NCBI RefSeq assembly: GCF_900143185.1
Contig: NZ_FSRQ01000004.1
Span: 186,001-250,000 of the forward strand
Direction: 5' to 3'
Origin: Chryseobacterium scophthalmum
GTDB taxonomy: Bacteria > Bacteroidota > Bacteroidia > Flavobacteriales > Weeksellaceae
DNA: 64,000 nt
Positions 55,624 through 63,371 of this stretch are shown one piece after another. Position numbers and translations under genes: made by a program. The notes below the pieces were generated by a model. It had not been told where the DNA came from. It was given only the letters and a program-made list of their open reading frames with translations, and ran no database searches. Position 1 is the stretch's first letter; each line of letters opens with the position of its first letter.

Positions 55624-56757
55624 ATGTACAGCATGGGGGATCCGCATGTAAGACTTATCCGAAAGGAATTTGACAATAAAAGCGAAAGAGTTCCCGAAAA
55701 AATCAGAATAGGGAACCATTTCGTGGACGATTTCATTTTTGAAGATCATGAAGCTGCCGATATTCCTATCAATGCACTTCGGGTGATTTTCAATATTATT
55801 TCCATCATCAGCAATGAACAATTCCGTCCGGAAGACAGACCAAAACAGCTTTCACTTTTTGATGAAGAATTTGAAACCGAAAACAATATTTTCGCTTCTA
55901 TAAAAATCAGAAATAGCAAAATTTCTCCTAGCGGTTCCACAAAACAAGTGATAGATGCTTATGAATTTCTCGCAAAATTCAAAATGAGCTGGTATAAATC
56001 GTTTAATTCTAAAGGAAGAGAAATCAAAACTTTCGGTGGACTCATTTCAACACCGAGTTACGATAAAAGAGGGTACACCACTTTTCTAATCAGCAGTTAT
56101 TGGCTGAAAAAATTGATGGTCATTCCGGAATATAATTATGTGCTGTACAATCTGGTCTATAATGTAAGAAACAACAAACATATAATATTTGCTATCTGGC
56201 TTTCGAAAATCCCTGAAAATGGAACGGTATTAAAACTGTCAACACTGAACAAAAAATTTGGATTGAATTATCAAACTGCCAAGGATTTTTGTTTCAAGTT
56301 TCTAAAACCTGCAAGAAGCAGTCTTAATACATTCAATACGGTCTCTTTCGATTATAAGTACAAAAGAGATTCAATTTTTGTAATACCGCGTTTGACAAAA
56401 AAGAAGGAAGATGATCATATATCTGAAAACAGTAACGAAGAACGGAAATTAAGAAAAGCATATCCTAATGAAAAGCAAGAAATCAGCCGAAGATTGATCT
56501 ACTTTAGAAAAAGATATGGTCTGCTGACAAGTGAAATGATTCAGTTTTCGCATCAATACAGATATATTCCGCAAACCAGAGTATTGATAGAGAAAGCTTT
56601 TGAAGAATTTATTAGAACAGCACGATTGCAAGGAATTAAATCGACAGAATTTCAAGGAACCGAATTTTTAAATAAAATTCAGGAACACATCATACAGATT
56701 TACAGGAATACAAAAATGGGAGAGTTGCTGCCAAATGGCTACCCAATAATTATTTGA
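55624..56757 (+). CDS. Replication initiator-like protein (Rep_3-type, tentative)
   Basis: A 377-residue protein with two winged-helix-like regions (LSTLNKKFGLNYQTAKDFCFKFL and surrounding) and no catalytic motif, as expected for plasmid iteron-binding initiators of the Rep_3 superfamily. The decisive context is that seven iteron repeats begin 2 nt after its stop codon, and a primase-like gene and SSB follow. It therefore likely binds the iterons to start replication of the excised element. Family name from architecture; a profile search would confirm it. Confidence 0.68.
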   Translation: MYSMGDPHVRLIRKEFDNKSERVPEKIRIGNHFVDDFIFEDHEAADIPINALRVIFNIISIISNEQFRPEDRPKQLSLFDEEFETENNIFASIKIRNSKISPSGSTKQVIDAYEFLAKFKMSWYKSFNSKGREIKTFGGLISTPSYDKRGYTTFLISSYWLKKLMVIPEYNYVLYNLVYNVRNNKHIIFAIWLSKIPENGTVLKLSTLNKKFGLNYQTAKDFCFKFLKPARSSLNTFNTVSFDYKYKRDSIFVIPRLTKKKEDDHISENSNEERKLRKAYPNEKQEISRRLIYFRKRYGLLTSEMIQFSHQYRYIPQTRVLIEKAFEEFIRTARLQGIKSTEFQGTEFLNKIQEHIIQIYRNTKMGELLPNGYPIII

Positions 56758-56758
56758 G

Positions 56759-57041
56759 TTCGGAATTCCACTCACCCAAAATTCGGAATTGCACTCACTG
56801 AAGTTAAGAAAATGTTAAAATATTGAAATTTTTGATTGAGAATTCGGAATTGCACTCACTCCAAAATTCAAAACCCGTTAAAAATAGGGATAACTGTAAG
56901 AAAATGTGAAAAAAAACGAAAAATCAATGAAAGTAGAAAATACAATTCGGATTTACACTCACCACAAATGAGTTGTTTTTTCGGAATTGCACTCACTCCA
57001 CTTTCGGAATTGCACTCACTGAAATTCGGAATTGCACTCAC
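56759..57041. repeat. Iteron array, putative replication origin (oriV)
   Basis: Seven direct copies of the 17-mer TTCGGAATTGCACTCAC begin at 56759, 56782, 56843, 56946, 56980, 57003 and 57025. Copies 1 and 4 differ by one and two bases; the other five are identical. Spacing of 22-23 nt between copies 1-2, 5-6 and 6-7 is two helical turns; the larger gaps hold AT-rich stretches (56800-56842, 56880-56945) suitable for melting. Array plus adjacent Rep-like and primase-like genes indicate an origin. Confidence 0.85.
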
Positions 57042-57174
57042 CGAAAATGGGGTTCAAATGCTTTACCATAAGGCGATTCGGTGCATCATTAAAAGTATTA
57101 TAAAAGTAATTAAAAAGTCTTTTTTTATTTAAAAGGAAAATGTGGATAAAAAATTTGCTTTAAAAAAGAAAAAA

Positions 57175-58017
57175 ATGAATTGCGAAGAAGCAAAAGAAAA
57201 AGTAAATATTAGAACAGTTTTGGAATCGTTCAATCTCTTTCCCGTGAAAGAAAACCGAAAAACGGCATTTTATTTTGCGCTCGACAGAGAGGAAAAAATC
57301 CCGAGTTTGTCTGTTGATTTTGTGAAAAATAAAGCTTTTGATTTCGGAACCGGGAAAAGTTATGATGTTATTTCAATTGTTCAGCAAATGAATCAATGTT
57401 CAGTTTCTGATGCTTTGAAGTACCTTGATAAATTTGACTTCTCAGTTCAAAATAATACTCAGATTGAAGAATCTGTCCAAATCAAAAATTATCAAATCAT
57501 AAAAGTAAATGAAATTCAGCACCCAGCTTTAATCCAATATTTAAAATCCCGAAAAGTTTGTGAACAAAAAGATTTGGTAAAAGAAATTGAGTATATGTTG
57601 AATGGTAAGAAATATTTCGGAATTGGCTTTTTTAATAATTCCGGAGGCGTTGAAATCCGAAATAAATATTCAAAGATATGTTTGGGCAAAAAAGATGTGA
57701 CTTTGATAAAAAATGATTTGAAGACTTCCAATGAAATTGTAGTTTTTGAAGGTTTTTTTGATTATCTGACTTTTAAAAATTTGGAAAGTGCAGAAAGTTC
57801 AATTTCAGATTGTTTGATTCTCAATTCTACGGCAATGCTTTTCAAAGTCGATAAAGAACTTAGAGCATATTATAAAACCTCACTTTTCCTAGATAATGAT
57901 GATAATGGAATTACAATCAAACAGGTTATCCGGAAAAACTATAAAAATGTTGAAGATTGTTCTTTGTTGTACAAAGATTTTAAGGATTTAAACGAGTGGT
58001 TTTGTGCAACAAAGTAA
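57175..58017 (+). CDS. TOPRIM-domain primase-like protein
   Basis: A 280-residue protein. N-terminal region resembles the CHC2 zinc-finger fold of primases (TAFYFALDREEKIPSLSVDF ... AFDFGTGKSYDVISIVQQM) but lacks zinc-binding Cys/His. The C-terminal half is a TOPRIM domain: VVFEGFFDYLTF (Glu) and LFLDNDDNG (Asp-x-Asp). It may prime DNA synthesis during element replication or conjugation. The ATG at 57175 is preferred over a GTG at 57142 because conserved sequence (NCEEAKEKVNIRTVLESF) begins there. Confidence 0.82.
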   Translation: MNCEEAKEKVNIRTVLESFNLFPVKENRKTAFYFALDREEKIPSLSVDFVKNKAFDFGTGKSYDVISIVQQMNQCSVSDALKYLDKFDFSVQNNTQIEESVQIKNYQIIKVNEIQHPALIQYLKSRKVCEQKDLVKEIEYMLNGKKYFGIGFFNNSGGVEIRNKYSKICLGKKDVTLIKNDLKTSNEIVVFEGFFDYLTFKNLESAESSISDCLILNSTAMLFKVDKELRAYYKTSLFLDNDDNGITIKQVIRKNYKNVEDCSLLYKDFKDLNEWFCATK

Positions 58018-58587
58018 AATGTAAAAATTCTGAAAATGATTTTAAAGAGAAATTTAATTTTAAAAATCATAAACTGGTTAAACCTTAAAAAAAACAGATT
58101 ACCTAATGTTTAATTTTACATTTTTCCTACTATCAAAACCCTCTATTTAATCACTTCTAACTGATTTTTGGCTTTTTACTATTGCAAATGTAGGACAGCA
58201 TCATTCACCTAAAAAAATATTTTTGGGTTTCTATAAAAATTCTTTCCACGAGTTCCAATAATTTTTTCAGACACTCCTGAATCCTTCGGACAAAAATATT
58301 TCGAGCCACAATCCTCCAAAGCTTTGGAGGATTGTGGTTTTATATGCCTGATACTTTCCTATGATCATCGGCAAAGAAAAAGACGGAACCTCAGTTATAC
58401 GAATCAATTAAATCGCAGACGGTCTTTGACATCAACGGAAAAAACAACAAAATAAAACAACAAATAATTCTGCTTTTCCAATTGGATATAAGCAGAAAAA
58501 AAAACGAGTGTCCTCGAAACCAAATCAATCAAATCGAAAATTTTAACAAACTCGAAAATCAATTATTAACAATCAAAAATTAACATT
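58018..58587. other. Spacer between primase-like gene and ssb with a perfect 32-bp palindrome
   Basis: 570 nt without a supported gene. The only clear structure is the 32-bp palindrome at 58306-58337. The 3' part (58440-58560) is A-rich leader sequence before ssb. No tRNA or ORF with coding character was seen. Confidence 0.6.
58306..58341 (+). terminator. Perfect 32-bp palindrome with T-tract (terminator-like)
   Basis: CCACAATCCTCCAAAG and CTTTGGAGGATTGTGG are adjacent perfect inverted copies. Read as RNA: 12-bp stem, AAAGCUUU loop, then TTTT. It probably ends the primase-like transcript; the strict symmetry also fits a protein-binding or processing site. Confidence 0.7.
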
Positions 58588-58983
58588 ATGAACATCGTAG
58601 GCAGAATTACAAAAAACGCAGAAATCAACACTTTAAAAAATGACAAACAGGTCGTGAATTTTTCACTAGCCATTAATGACAGATTTAAAACCAAACAAGG
58701 CGAACTAAGAGAACAGACCACTTATTATAACTGCTCCTATTGGCTAAGTGCCAACGTAGCTAAGATTTTAACGAAGGGAACATTAGTAGAGCTTACAGGC
58801 AGAGCAAGTGCGAGTGCGTGGATTGGAAAAGATGGAGAAATAAAATCGGGGTTGAATTTCCATACTTCTAACATCAAAGTACACGGAGGCGGAAAAAAGT
58901 CTGACACAGAAGAACAACCAGCTTCACAGCCACAGAAATCCAATGCTTTTGCGGAAGATACGGACGATGATTTACCATTCTAA
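58588..58983 (+). CDS. ssb: Single-stranded DNA-binding protein
   Basis: A 131-residue SSB with an OB-fold (MNIVGRITKNAEI, VNFSLAINDRF, YYNCSYWLSANVAKILTKGTLVELTGRASASAW) and the classical acidic C-terminal tail EDTDDDLPF for partner binding. It should protect ssDNA during replication and transfer of the element. It begins the block that continues into the PRTRC genes. Confidence 0.92.
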   Translation: MNIVGRITKNAEINTLKNDKQVVNFSLAINDRFKTKQGELREQTTYYNCSYWLSANVAKILTKGTLVELTGRASASAWIGKDGEIKSGLNFHTSNIKVHGGGKKSDTEEQPASQPQKSNAFAEDTDDDLPF

Positions 58984-58996
58984 AAGCATTCAAAAT

Positions 58997-59710
58997 ATGG
59001 AAGCACAATATAACTTTCAAATGAAGCCGAAAAGTGATAAGAATGATTGGGAAAAGGTGGAAATCTTTTCCCAATTCTATTGCGAGAGAACGACAGCAAT
59101 ACGGTATGCAAAAAGTCTTTCAAGAAAATTCAAATCAGAAATCCGCCTTACAGAGGGAAAAGAACCTTTCAAAACAAGCGGAACATACATTTACGAAAAC
59201 AACAATTATACAACAAATATTATGGCAAATTGGTGCAACAATAAAGTAACATTCACAGGAAATCGAGAGGTTTTGGACAAAGTCTCGAATGTATTTCAAG
59301 AAATGATAGAAAAGGAAACTAAGGGAAATATTGGGCAACTGCCCGATTTTGTCAAGAGCAAAAACGGTTACTTCTGTGAAATTTATCGAAGTGAAACAGA
59401 TGAATGTTCTTTCCATTATGAGACAAGATGGAGCCCAAATATCGAAGCATTATGGATTGTTGCAAATCATTACGATGTCGGATTTGTATTGGATTACGAA
59501 GAATCTGGCTGTATGGTTTTTGGCAAGACCATATGCGAAAACCAAATCTTACAGGATTATTTTCTCAATCAATGTGACTTTCAAGACTTCATCTACAATG
59601 TAGATACAGATTGTTACGAATTCGAAGGTGAAAATTACGATTACAAAGAGGAGATTATGAGAATCCTATTAGACAGGAAAATAAATAATAACAAACAAAA
59701 AATTGCATAA
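58997..59710 (+). CDS. Api92/DUF1281-like hypothetical protein
   Basis: A 237-residue protein. An internal segment MANWCNNKVTFTGNREVLDKV followed by FHYETRWSPNIEALWIVANHY is typical of the Api92-like/ferredoxin-like-fold family found on plasmids and integrative elements; function unknown. The N-terminal 75 residues (MEAQYNFQMKPKSDKNDW...) are a distinct small domain. The ATG at 58997 is chosen; the upstream ATG lies within ssb in another frame. Confidence 0.7.
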   Translation: MEAQYNFQMKPKSDKNDWEKVEIFSQFYCERTTAIRYAKSLSRKFKSEIRLTEGKEPFKTSGTYIYENNNYTTNIMANWCNNKVTFTGNREVLDKVSNVFQEMIEKETKGNIGQLPDFVKSKNGYFCEIYRSETDECSFHYETRWSPNIEALWIVANHYDVGFVLDYEESGCMVFGKTICENQILQDYFLNQCDFQDFIYNVDTDCYEFEGENYDYKEEIMRILLDRKINNNKQKIA

Positions 59711-60154
59711 ATGAAAACATCACTTCAACAAACAGAATATTTACTGATAAAATCAATGACCAACAGTGAATGGGATAATGGCGATTTTGCCATTATCCAC
59801 ATTACGGGAGAATGGAAAGAAATCCAAAAGAAAAGGCTCGAAGCCGTAAAGCCTTTGGAAAATGACTATGATTTAAAATGGCTGAATTATGCCGATACCA
59901 ATGTAGAGTTTTTCAAATTTTCGGAAGAAAATTATCCCTAAGTTGAAGAATGGCTTTCGGAGAGAAGCAGGATTTTTATCGAATTGGAAAAAGAGGATTT
60001 GAAAAAATTTTTGCAACCCGAAAATAATCTGAATTGCTACCAAATGCAAGTCTATAAAAACGGAAATGCCATTTACAACGCTTTTGGAAAACAGACAGGC
60101 GAAGAATTTTGGACAGAAGAATTTTCATTATATCAATTAACTCAACAACAATGA
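59711..60154 (+). pseudogene. Small hypothetical protein interrupted by an in-frame stop
   Basis: Codons 1-76 read MKTSLQQTEYLLIKSMTNSE ... FSEENYP and then meet TAA (59939-59941). The same frame stays open and protein-like beyond it (VEEWLSERSRIFIELEKEDL ... TEEFSLYQLTQQQ) up to a TGA at 60152-60154. A full-length product of about 147 residues is therefore cut by a nonsense mutation or base-call error. It starts immediately after the preceding stop codon. Family not recognised. Confidence 0.65.
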
Positions 60155-60358
60155 GAGTAACAGACTTAAACGGTTGCAAGATTAAAGTAACCAATCTTGA
60201 TGAAGCTATCCAAATTACAGCAGAGTAAGGAATATGAACATACAAACAAAGAATTTTCAGAATTAGATAAAAGACTGAGAAGGTTTTGGAAAGATATGTA
60301 CGGAAAACTACTAAAATCAAAACAATATGAGCAATCTCGCAGACAAAACGGAGTATAA
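60151..60358 (+). pseudogene. Short hypothetical protein with a frame break
   Basis: MRVTDLNGCKIKVTNLDEAI-QITAE is followed by a stop at 60226-60228. One frame over, the sequence continues as KEYEHTNKEFSELDKRLRRFWKDMYGKLLKSKQYEQ and ends at 60358. Losing one base or adding two near 60226 joins them into a protein of about 69 residues. It overlaps the previous gene as ATGA and the next start at 60327. Confidence 0.55.
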
Positions 60359-60569
60359 AGCATTGAACATTATTGCCAAAATGGTAAAACAATATGAAAA
60401 ATTACACTATTTGGATATGACCAAAGAAGATGATTGGAATGCCACAAACGCAAGAAACCTATTACAGAGCATTATTCAAAATAATGAATATAAAATTAAT
60501 TATAACAGAAATAGTAAAAAATCAATTTTAAAAACAAAATTATGCAAACCAATTTTTTCAGACAGATAG
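60327..60569 (+). CDS. Small hypothetical protein upstream of PRTRC E
   Basis: An 80-residue ORF: MSNLADKTEYKALNIIAKMV, LHYLDMTKEDDWNATNARNLLQSII. The first 55 residues look coding; the last 25 (NYNRNSKKSILKTKLCKP) are low-complexity and overlap the start of the next gene by 28 nt, so the natural C-terminus may have been lost. Function unknown. Confidence 0.5.
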   Translation: MSNLADKTEYKALNIIAKMVKQYEKLHYLDMTKEDDWNATNARNLLQSIIQNNEYKINYNRNSKKSILKTKLCKPIFSDR

Positions 60570-61084
60570 GCAAACTCAATCTTACAGGAGATTTGCAAAT
60601 CACACTCCGACAAGGGGCAGAAAACAGTTTCGTTCTTTCCGTATTGCTCAACAATGAGCAATGCGGAGACGAGGCAAGGAAAACGATTCCGCCACTCAAT
60701 TTAAGGGGGACAGCGGAAGAATTGGACAACGGATTTTTTGAAAGTATTTCGACACCATTGCAGACCGCATCGGGCTTAATGGTAGATATGGAAAGTTTTA
60801 TGAAACAGGTCGAAGAAGCCAAGAAGAAATCGGCAATGGAAAAGGAGAAATCCGACAAGGAGAAAAAAGAAAAGGAAGGCAAAGATAAAAAGTACAAAGA
60901 AGCCTTGCAAAAAGCCGAAGAACTCGAAAAAGACGGCAAATACAAAGAAGCGTGGTCAGCTCTTCCAAAAGTATCGGAATTTCCCGATTATGCTGAAATC
61001 ATCCGCAAAAAGCAGGATGAATATGAGAAACATTTTGCACCAAGCCTATTCTCTGAAACGACCAATGAAAATGTTGAATCTTAA
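60542..61084 (+). CDS. PRTRC system protein E
   Basis: A 180-residue protein matching PRTRC protein E (MQTNFFRQIGKLNLTGDLQITLRQG, LSVLLNN, PPLNLRGTAEELDNGFF). A highly charged Lys/Glu helix (about 100-140: KEKSDKEKKEKEGKDKKYKE) follows the N-terminal domain. PRTRC cassettes (ParB-related, ThiF-related) sit on plasmids and integrative elements; their function is not known. First gene of the cassette here. Confidence 0.85.
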   Translation: MQTNFFRQIGKLNLTGDLQITLRQGAENSFVLSVLLNNEQCGDEARKTIPPLNLRGTAEELDNGFFESISTPLQTASGLMVDMESFMKQVEEAKKKSAMEKEKSDKEKKEKEGKDKKYKEALQKAEELEKDGKYKEAWSALPKVSEFPDYAEIIRKKQDEYEKHFAPSLFSETTNENVES

Positions 61085-61095
61085 AAATATTATAA

Positions 61096-61314
61096 ATGTT
61101 ACTTGCAACCCTATTAGACCGAGTTTTTATACTCAAAGATAACGGACAGGAAATACGTTTACCTGACCCTGAACCAAAATGGAGCGTAGAATCAGTAATG
61201 AACTTTTACGCCAACACGTACCCGATACTGACCACTTCAAAAATTTCAGCACCGAAAATCAAGGATGATGCTGTTGAATATCAATTTGAAAGTGTGATGG
61301 GAACAAAAGGATAA
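61096..61314 (+). CDS. PRTRC system protein C
   Basis: A 72-residue protein of the PRTRC C family: LLDRVFILKDNGQEIRLPDP, WSVESVMNFYANTYPILTTS, YQFESVMGTKG. It is small and ubiquitin-sized, which is of note because the cassette also encodes a ThiF/E1-like enzyme; however, it ends in KG and not GG. Eleven nt after protein E. Confidence 0.85.
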   Translation: MLLATLLDRVFILKDNGQEIRLPDPEPKWSVESVMNFYANTYPILTTSKISAPKIKDDAVEYQFESVMGTKG

Positions 61315-61320
61315 TAAATA

Positions 61321-61380
61321 GTTGATGGTTTTTGGTTGACAGTTGATAGAATTACAATCTAAAAGCTAACAACCATCAAC
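61321..61380. repeat. 10-bp inverted repeat in the PRTRC C/F spacer
   Basis: GTTGATGGTT at 61321-61330 and AACCATCAAC at 61371-61380 are perfect inverted copies around 40 nt; the inner part repeats GTTGACAGTTGATA. Possibly a regulatory or dispersed intergenic element. Confidence 0.55.
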
Positions 61381-61404
61381 CATAAACTGACAAACAAAAA
61401 TAAA

Positions 61405-62580
61405 ATGAATGCAACGAAAAACCATATCGGGGACAATTCAACCTCCCGAAGAAAAAAAACAAAGGCAACTTCACTTACAATTGAGGGAATACGCACAATG
61501 GATGCATCAGATAAAAGACAGTTCGGAAGTTCAGAAAGACCAACGGAAATCCGTTCCAATCTCCCAACTTCCAATGCTTTTCTGAGAACCTGCTTTATGC
61601 CGAAATTAAAGGAGAATGAAATAACAATAACACAGGGCAAACGTAAGTCTGCTAAAACAGAAAGGGATTTTTATAAGTCCCTTTCTCAATTAGCAAAGCA
61701 TTATGATATAACCCCAATGCCGACACAGCATTTTAATTATCCATACAATATCAGCCTTGCTTTGAGAGATATTGAAACGCAGTTGAAAACCAAGACTGAA
61801 AATTGGCAGAGTGTTAGGCTGATAGAAAAAGGGAGTAAGACTTGCTTTGCAATAGAAGAAAGATGCAACACAGGGGCAACCTTGTTTTATGTTCCCGTCG
61901 TACCGCTTTATCAATTGCTCCGCAATAAGGTACACAGAAAAGCAGCTTGCTTACTATTGTCCGTATGCACTTATCTGTATAGAAATGTAGATATTCCATA
62001 TTACAGACAGGAAGATTCTTATCTCTATTGGAATTACGAAATGCTTACTGATTGGATAGAGCAGGACGAAGAAATAGAAGATAACCACATCTGCAAAAAA
62101 GAACTTCAACGGGCGGAAATCAACGGAGATATGATGGGACAAAAAATTTCCAATGCTAAGAATCTTCTTTTTTTTGAGCAACGCTTGAAACGTTTTATAC
62201 CGAAAAACAGGTTTGATAAAGAATGCCTTCAATTGGCAGAAAAAACCTTTAAACTTTATTGTGATTACCCTAATGAAAGCATTTTCAGAAATGCCCACTA
62301 TAATAATGCAAACAAGCCCTCAGAAATGGAGGGAGATGACAATTATAATGAGGAAACTGTTATCGCAATGGATAAATATATTTCCTTTTTTGCCGAGAGT
62401 GACGGATTGATTTATGATAATCTAACGAGTATGGTCAATAATGAGTTCAACGAATATGCTGAAACACAGCAACCAATGATTTTTAAAACCTTTGACGGAA
62501 GTGATATATTGGATAAAAACCTTGATTTTGAAAATCAGTTGTTTAAGGTCTTAAACGAATTGTGCCGATTGCTCAACTAA
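61405..62580 (+). CDS. PRTRC cassette gene between C and B (protein F-like, tentative)
   Basis: A 391-residue protein that occupies the slot of PRTRC protein F-like genes in Bacteroidetes cassettes. Basic N-terminus (TSRRKKTKATSL), then a helical body (YPYNISLALRDIETQLKTK, FYVPVVPLYQLLRNKVHRKAACLLLSVCTYLYRNVDIPYY, DSYLYWNYEMLTDWIEQDEE). No catalytic motif seen. The assignment rests on position and weak similarity. Confidence 0.6.
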   Translation: MNATKNHIGDNSTSRRKKTKATSLTIEGIRTMDASDKRQFGSSERPTEIRSNLPTSNAFLRTCFMPKLKENEITITQGKRKSAKTERDFYKSLSQLAKHYDITPMPTQHFNYPYNISLALRDIETQLKTKTENWQSVRLIEKGSKTCFAIEERCNTGATLFYVPVVPLYQLLRNKVHRKAACLLLSVCTYLYRNVDIPYYRQEDSYLYWNYEMLTDWIEQDEEIEDNHICKKELQRAEINGDMMGQKISNAKNLLFFEQRLKRFIPKNRFDKECLQLAEKTFKLYCDYPNESIFRNAHYNNANKPSEMEGDDNYNEETVIAMDKYISFFAESDGLIYDNLTSMVNNEFNEYAETQQPMIFKTFDGSDILDKNLDFENQLFKVLNELCRLLN

Positions 62581-62624
62581 TCTGTGCATACACGGCGCAA
62601 ATAATTCAATTATAAAAACAAGCT

Positions 62625-63371
62625 ATGAGAAATACAGCCAATACAATTAAGAACGAAGAAACCGACATAACCAATAATTTTGGAACACTTTACTATCCTA
62701 AATCAGCACTGGTCTTTTATGAGACAGAAGATTATAATCGCGATGGTTATGTTGAACATTTTGATATTGACCCTAATGGAAACCCTGTCAATGCCCACCC
62801 TTTGACTGTAAGGGAGGCACAACGACTCTCCAAATCTTTAAATATTCAAAATAAGAAAGAAAAAGATTTTCTAAGACCAAGTGGTATTATTTCTGAAACT
62901 GTACTATTTATAGATACATCGGAAAATGGAAAAGTGGTCTGGTACACAAAAGCACAGGAACGACAGTTACTATTTACCGAAAAGCTTTCCATTCCAAATG
63001 GTTTAGCGAATGTGCCACCTTTGCTATGGTGTGCCAATAAGCAGGGAATGAAAATATTCGCATTGGAGACAGACCAACGCCCCAATACAGATACACCACT
63101 ATTTCACGCTCCGTTCTTTAATGTTTACGAAAGCGGAAGTGTTTGTATGGGAACGGTCGACGTAAACATTAAAAGTTCCGCATCACTCGAAGAGTTTACT
63201 AAGAAATGGGAAAACTATTTTTTCAATTCTTATTTCAGCCATTTGGTCAACAGCCATAATCCGATTAAAGGAAACTTGGTAATCCTTTGGAAAAGCCTTA
63301 TTGATTCAAAAGAGCCGTTTCCGACAGATATTCTAATCAATTCAAATCTAACTTTAAAAAATCTACTCTAA
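62625..63371 (+). CDS. PRTRC system protein B
   Basis: A 248-residue protein matching PRTRC protein B: YYPKSALVFYE, GTVDVNIKSSASLEEFTKKWENYFFNSYFSHLV, and WYTKAQERQLLF, PNGLANVPPLLWCAN. Its function is unknown. Its stop codon overlaps the start of the ThiF-like gene (TAATG), showing tight coupling of B and ThiF. Confidence 0.88.
   Translation: MRNTANTIKNEETDITNNFGTLYYPKSALVFYETEDYNRDGYVEHFDIDPNGNPVNAHPLTVREAQRLSKSLNIQNKKEKDFLRPSGIISETVLFIDTSENGKVVWYTKAQERQLLFTEKLSIPNGLANVPPLLWCANKQGMKIFALETDQRPNTDTPLFHAPFFNVYESGSVCMGTVDVNIKSSASLEEFTKKWENYFFNSYFSHLVNSHNPIKGNLVILWKSLIDSKEPFPTDILINSNLTLKNLL

Noticed and set aside
56759..57041. CRISPR-like array of direct repeats
   Set aside because: Repeats are only 17 bp, spacers vary from 5 to 86 nt, no cas genes are near, and a Rep-like gene precedes them. 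Iterons explain the pattern better.
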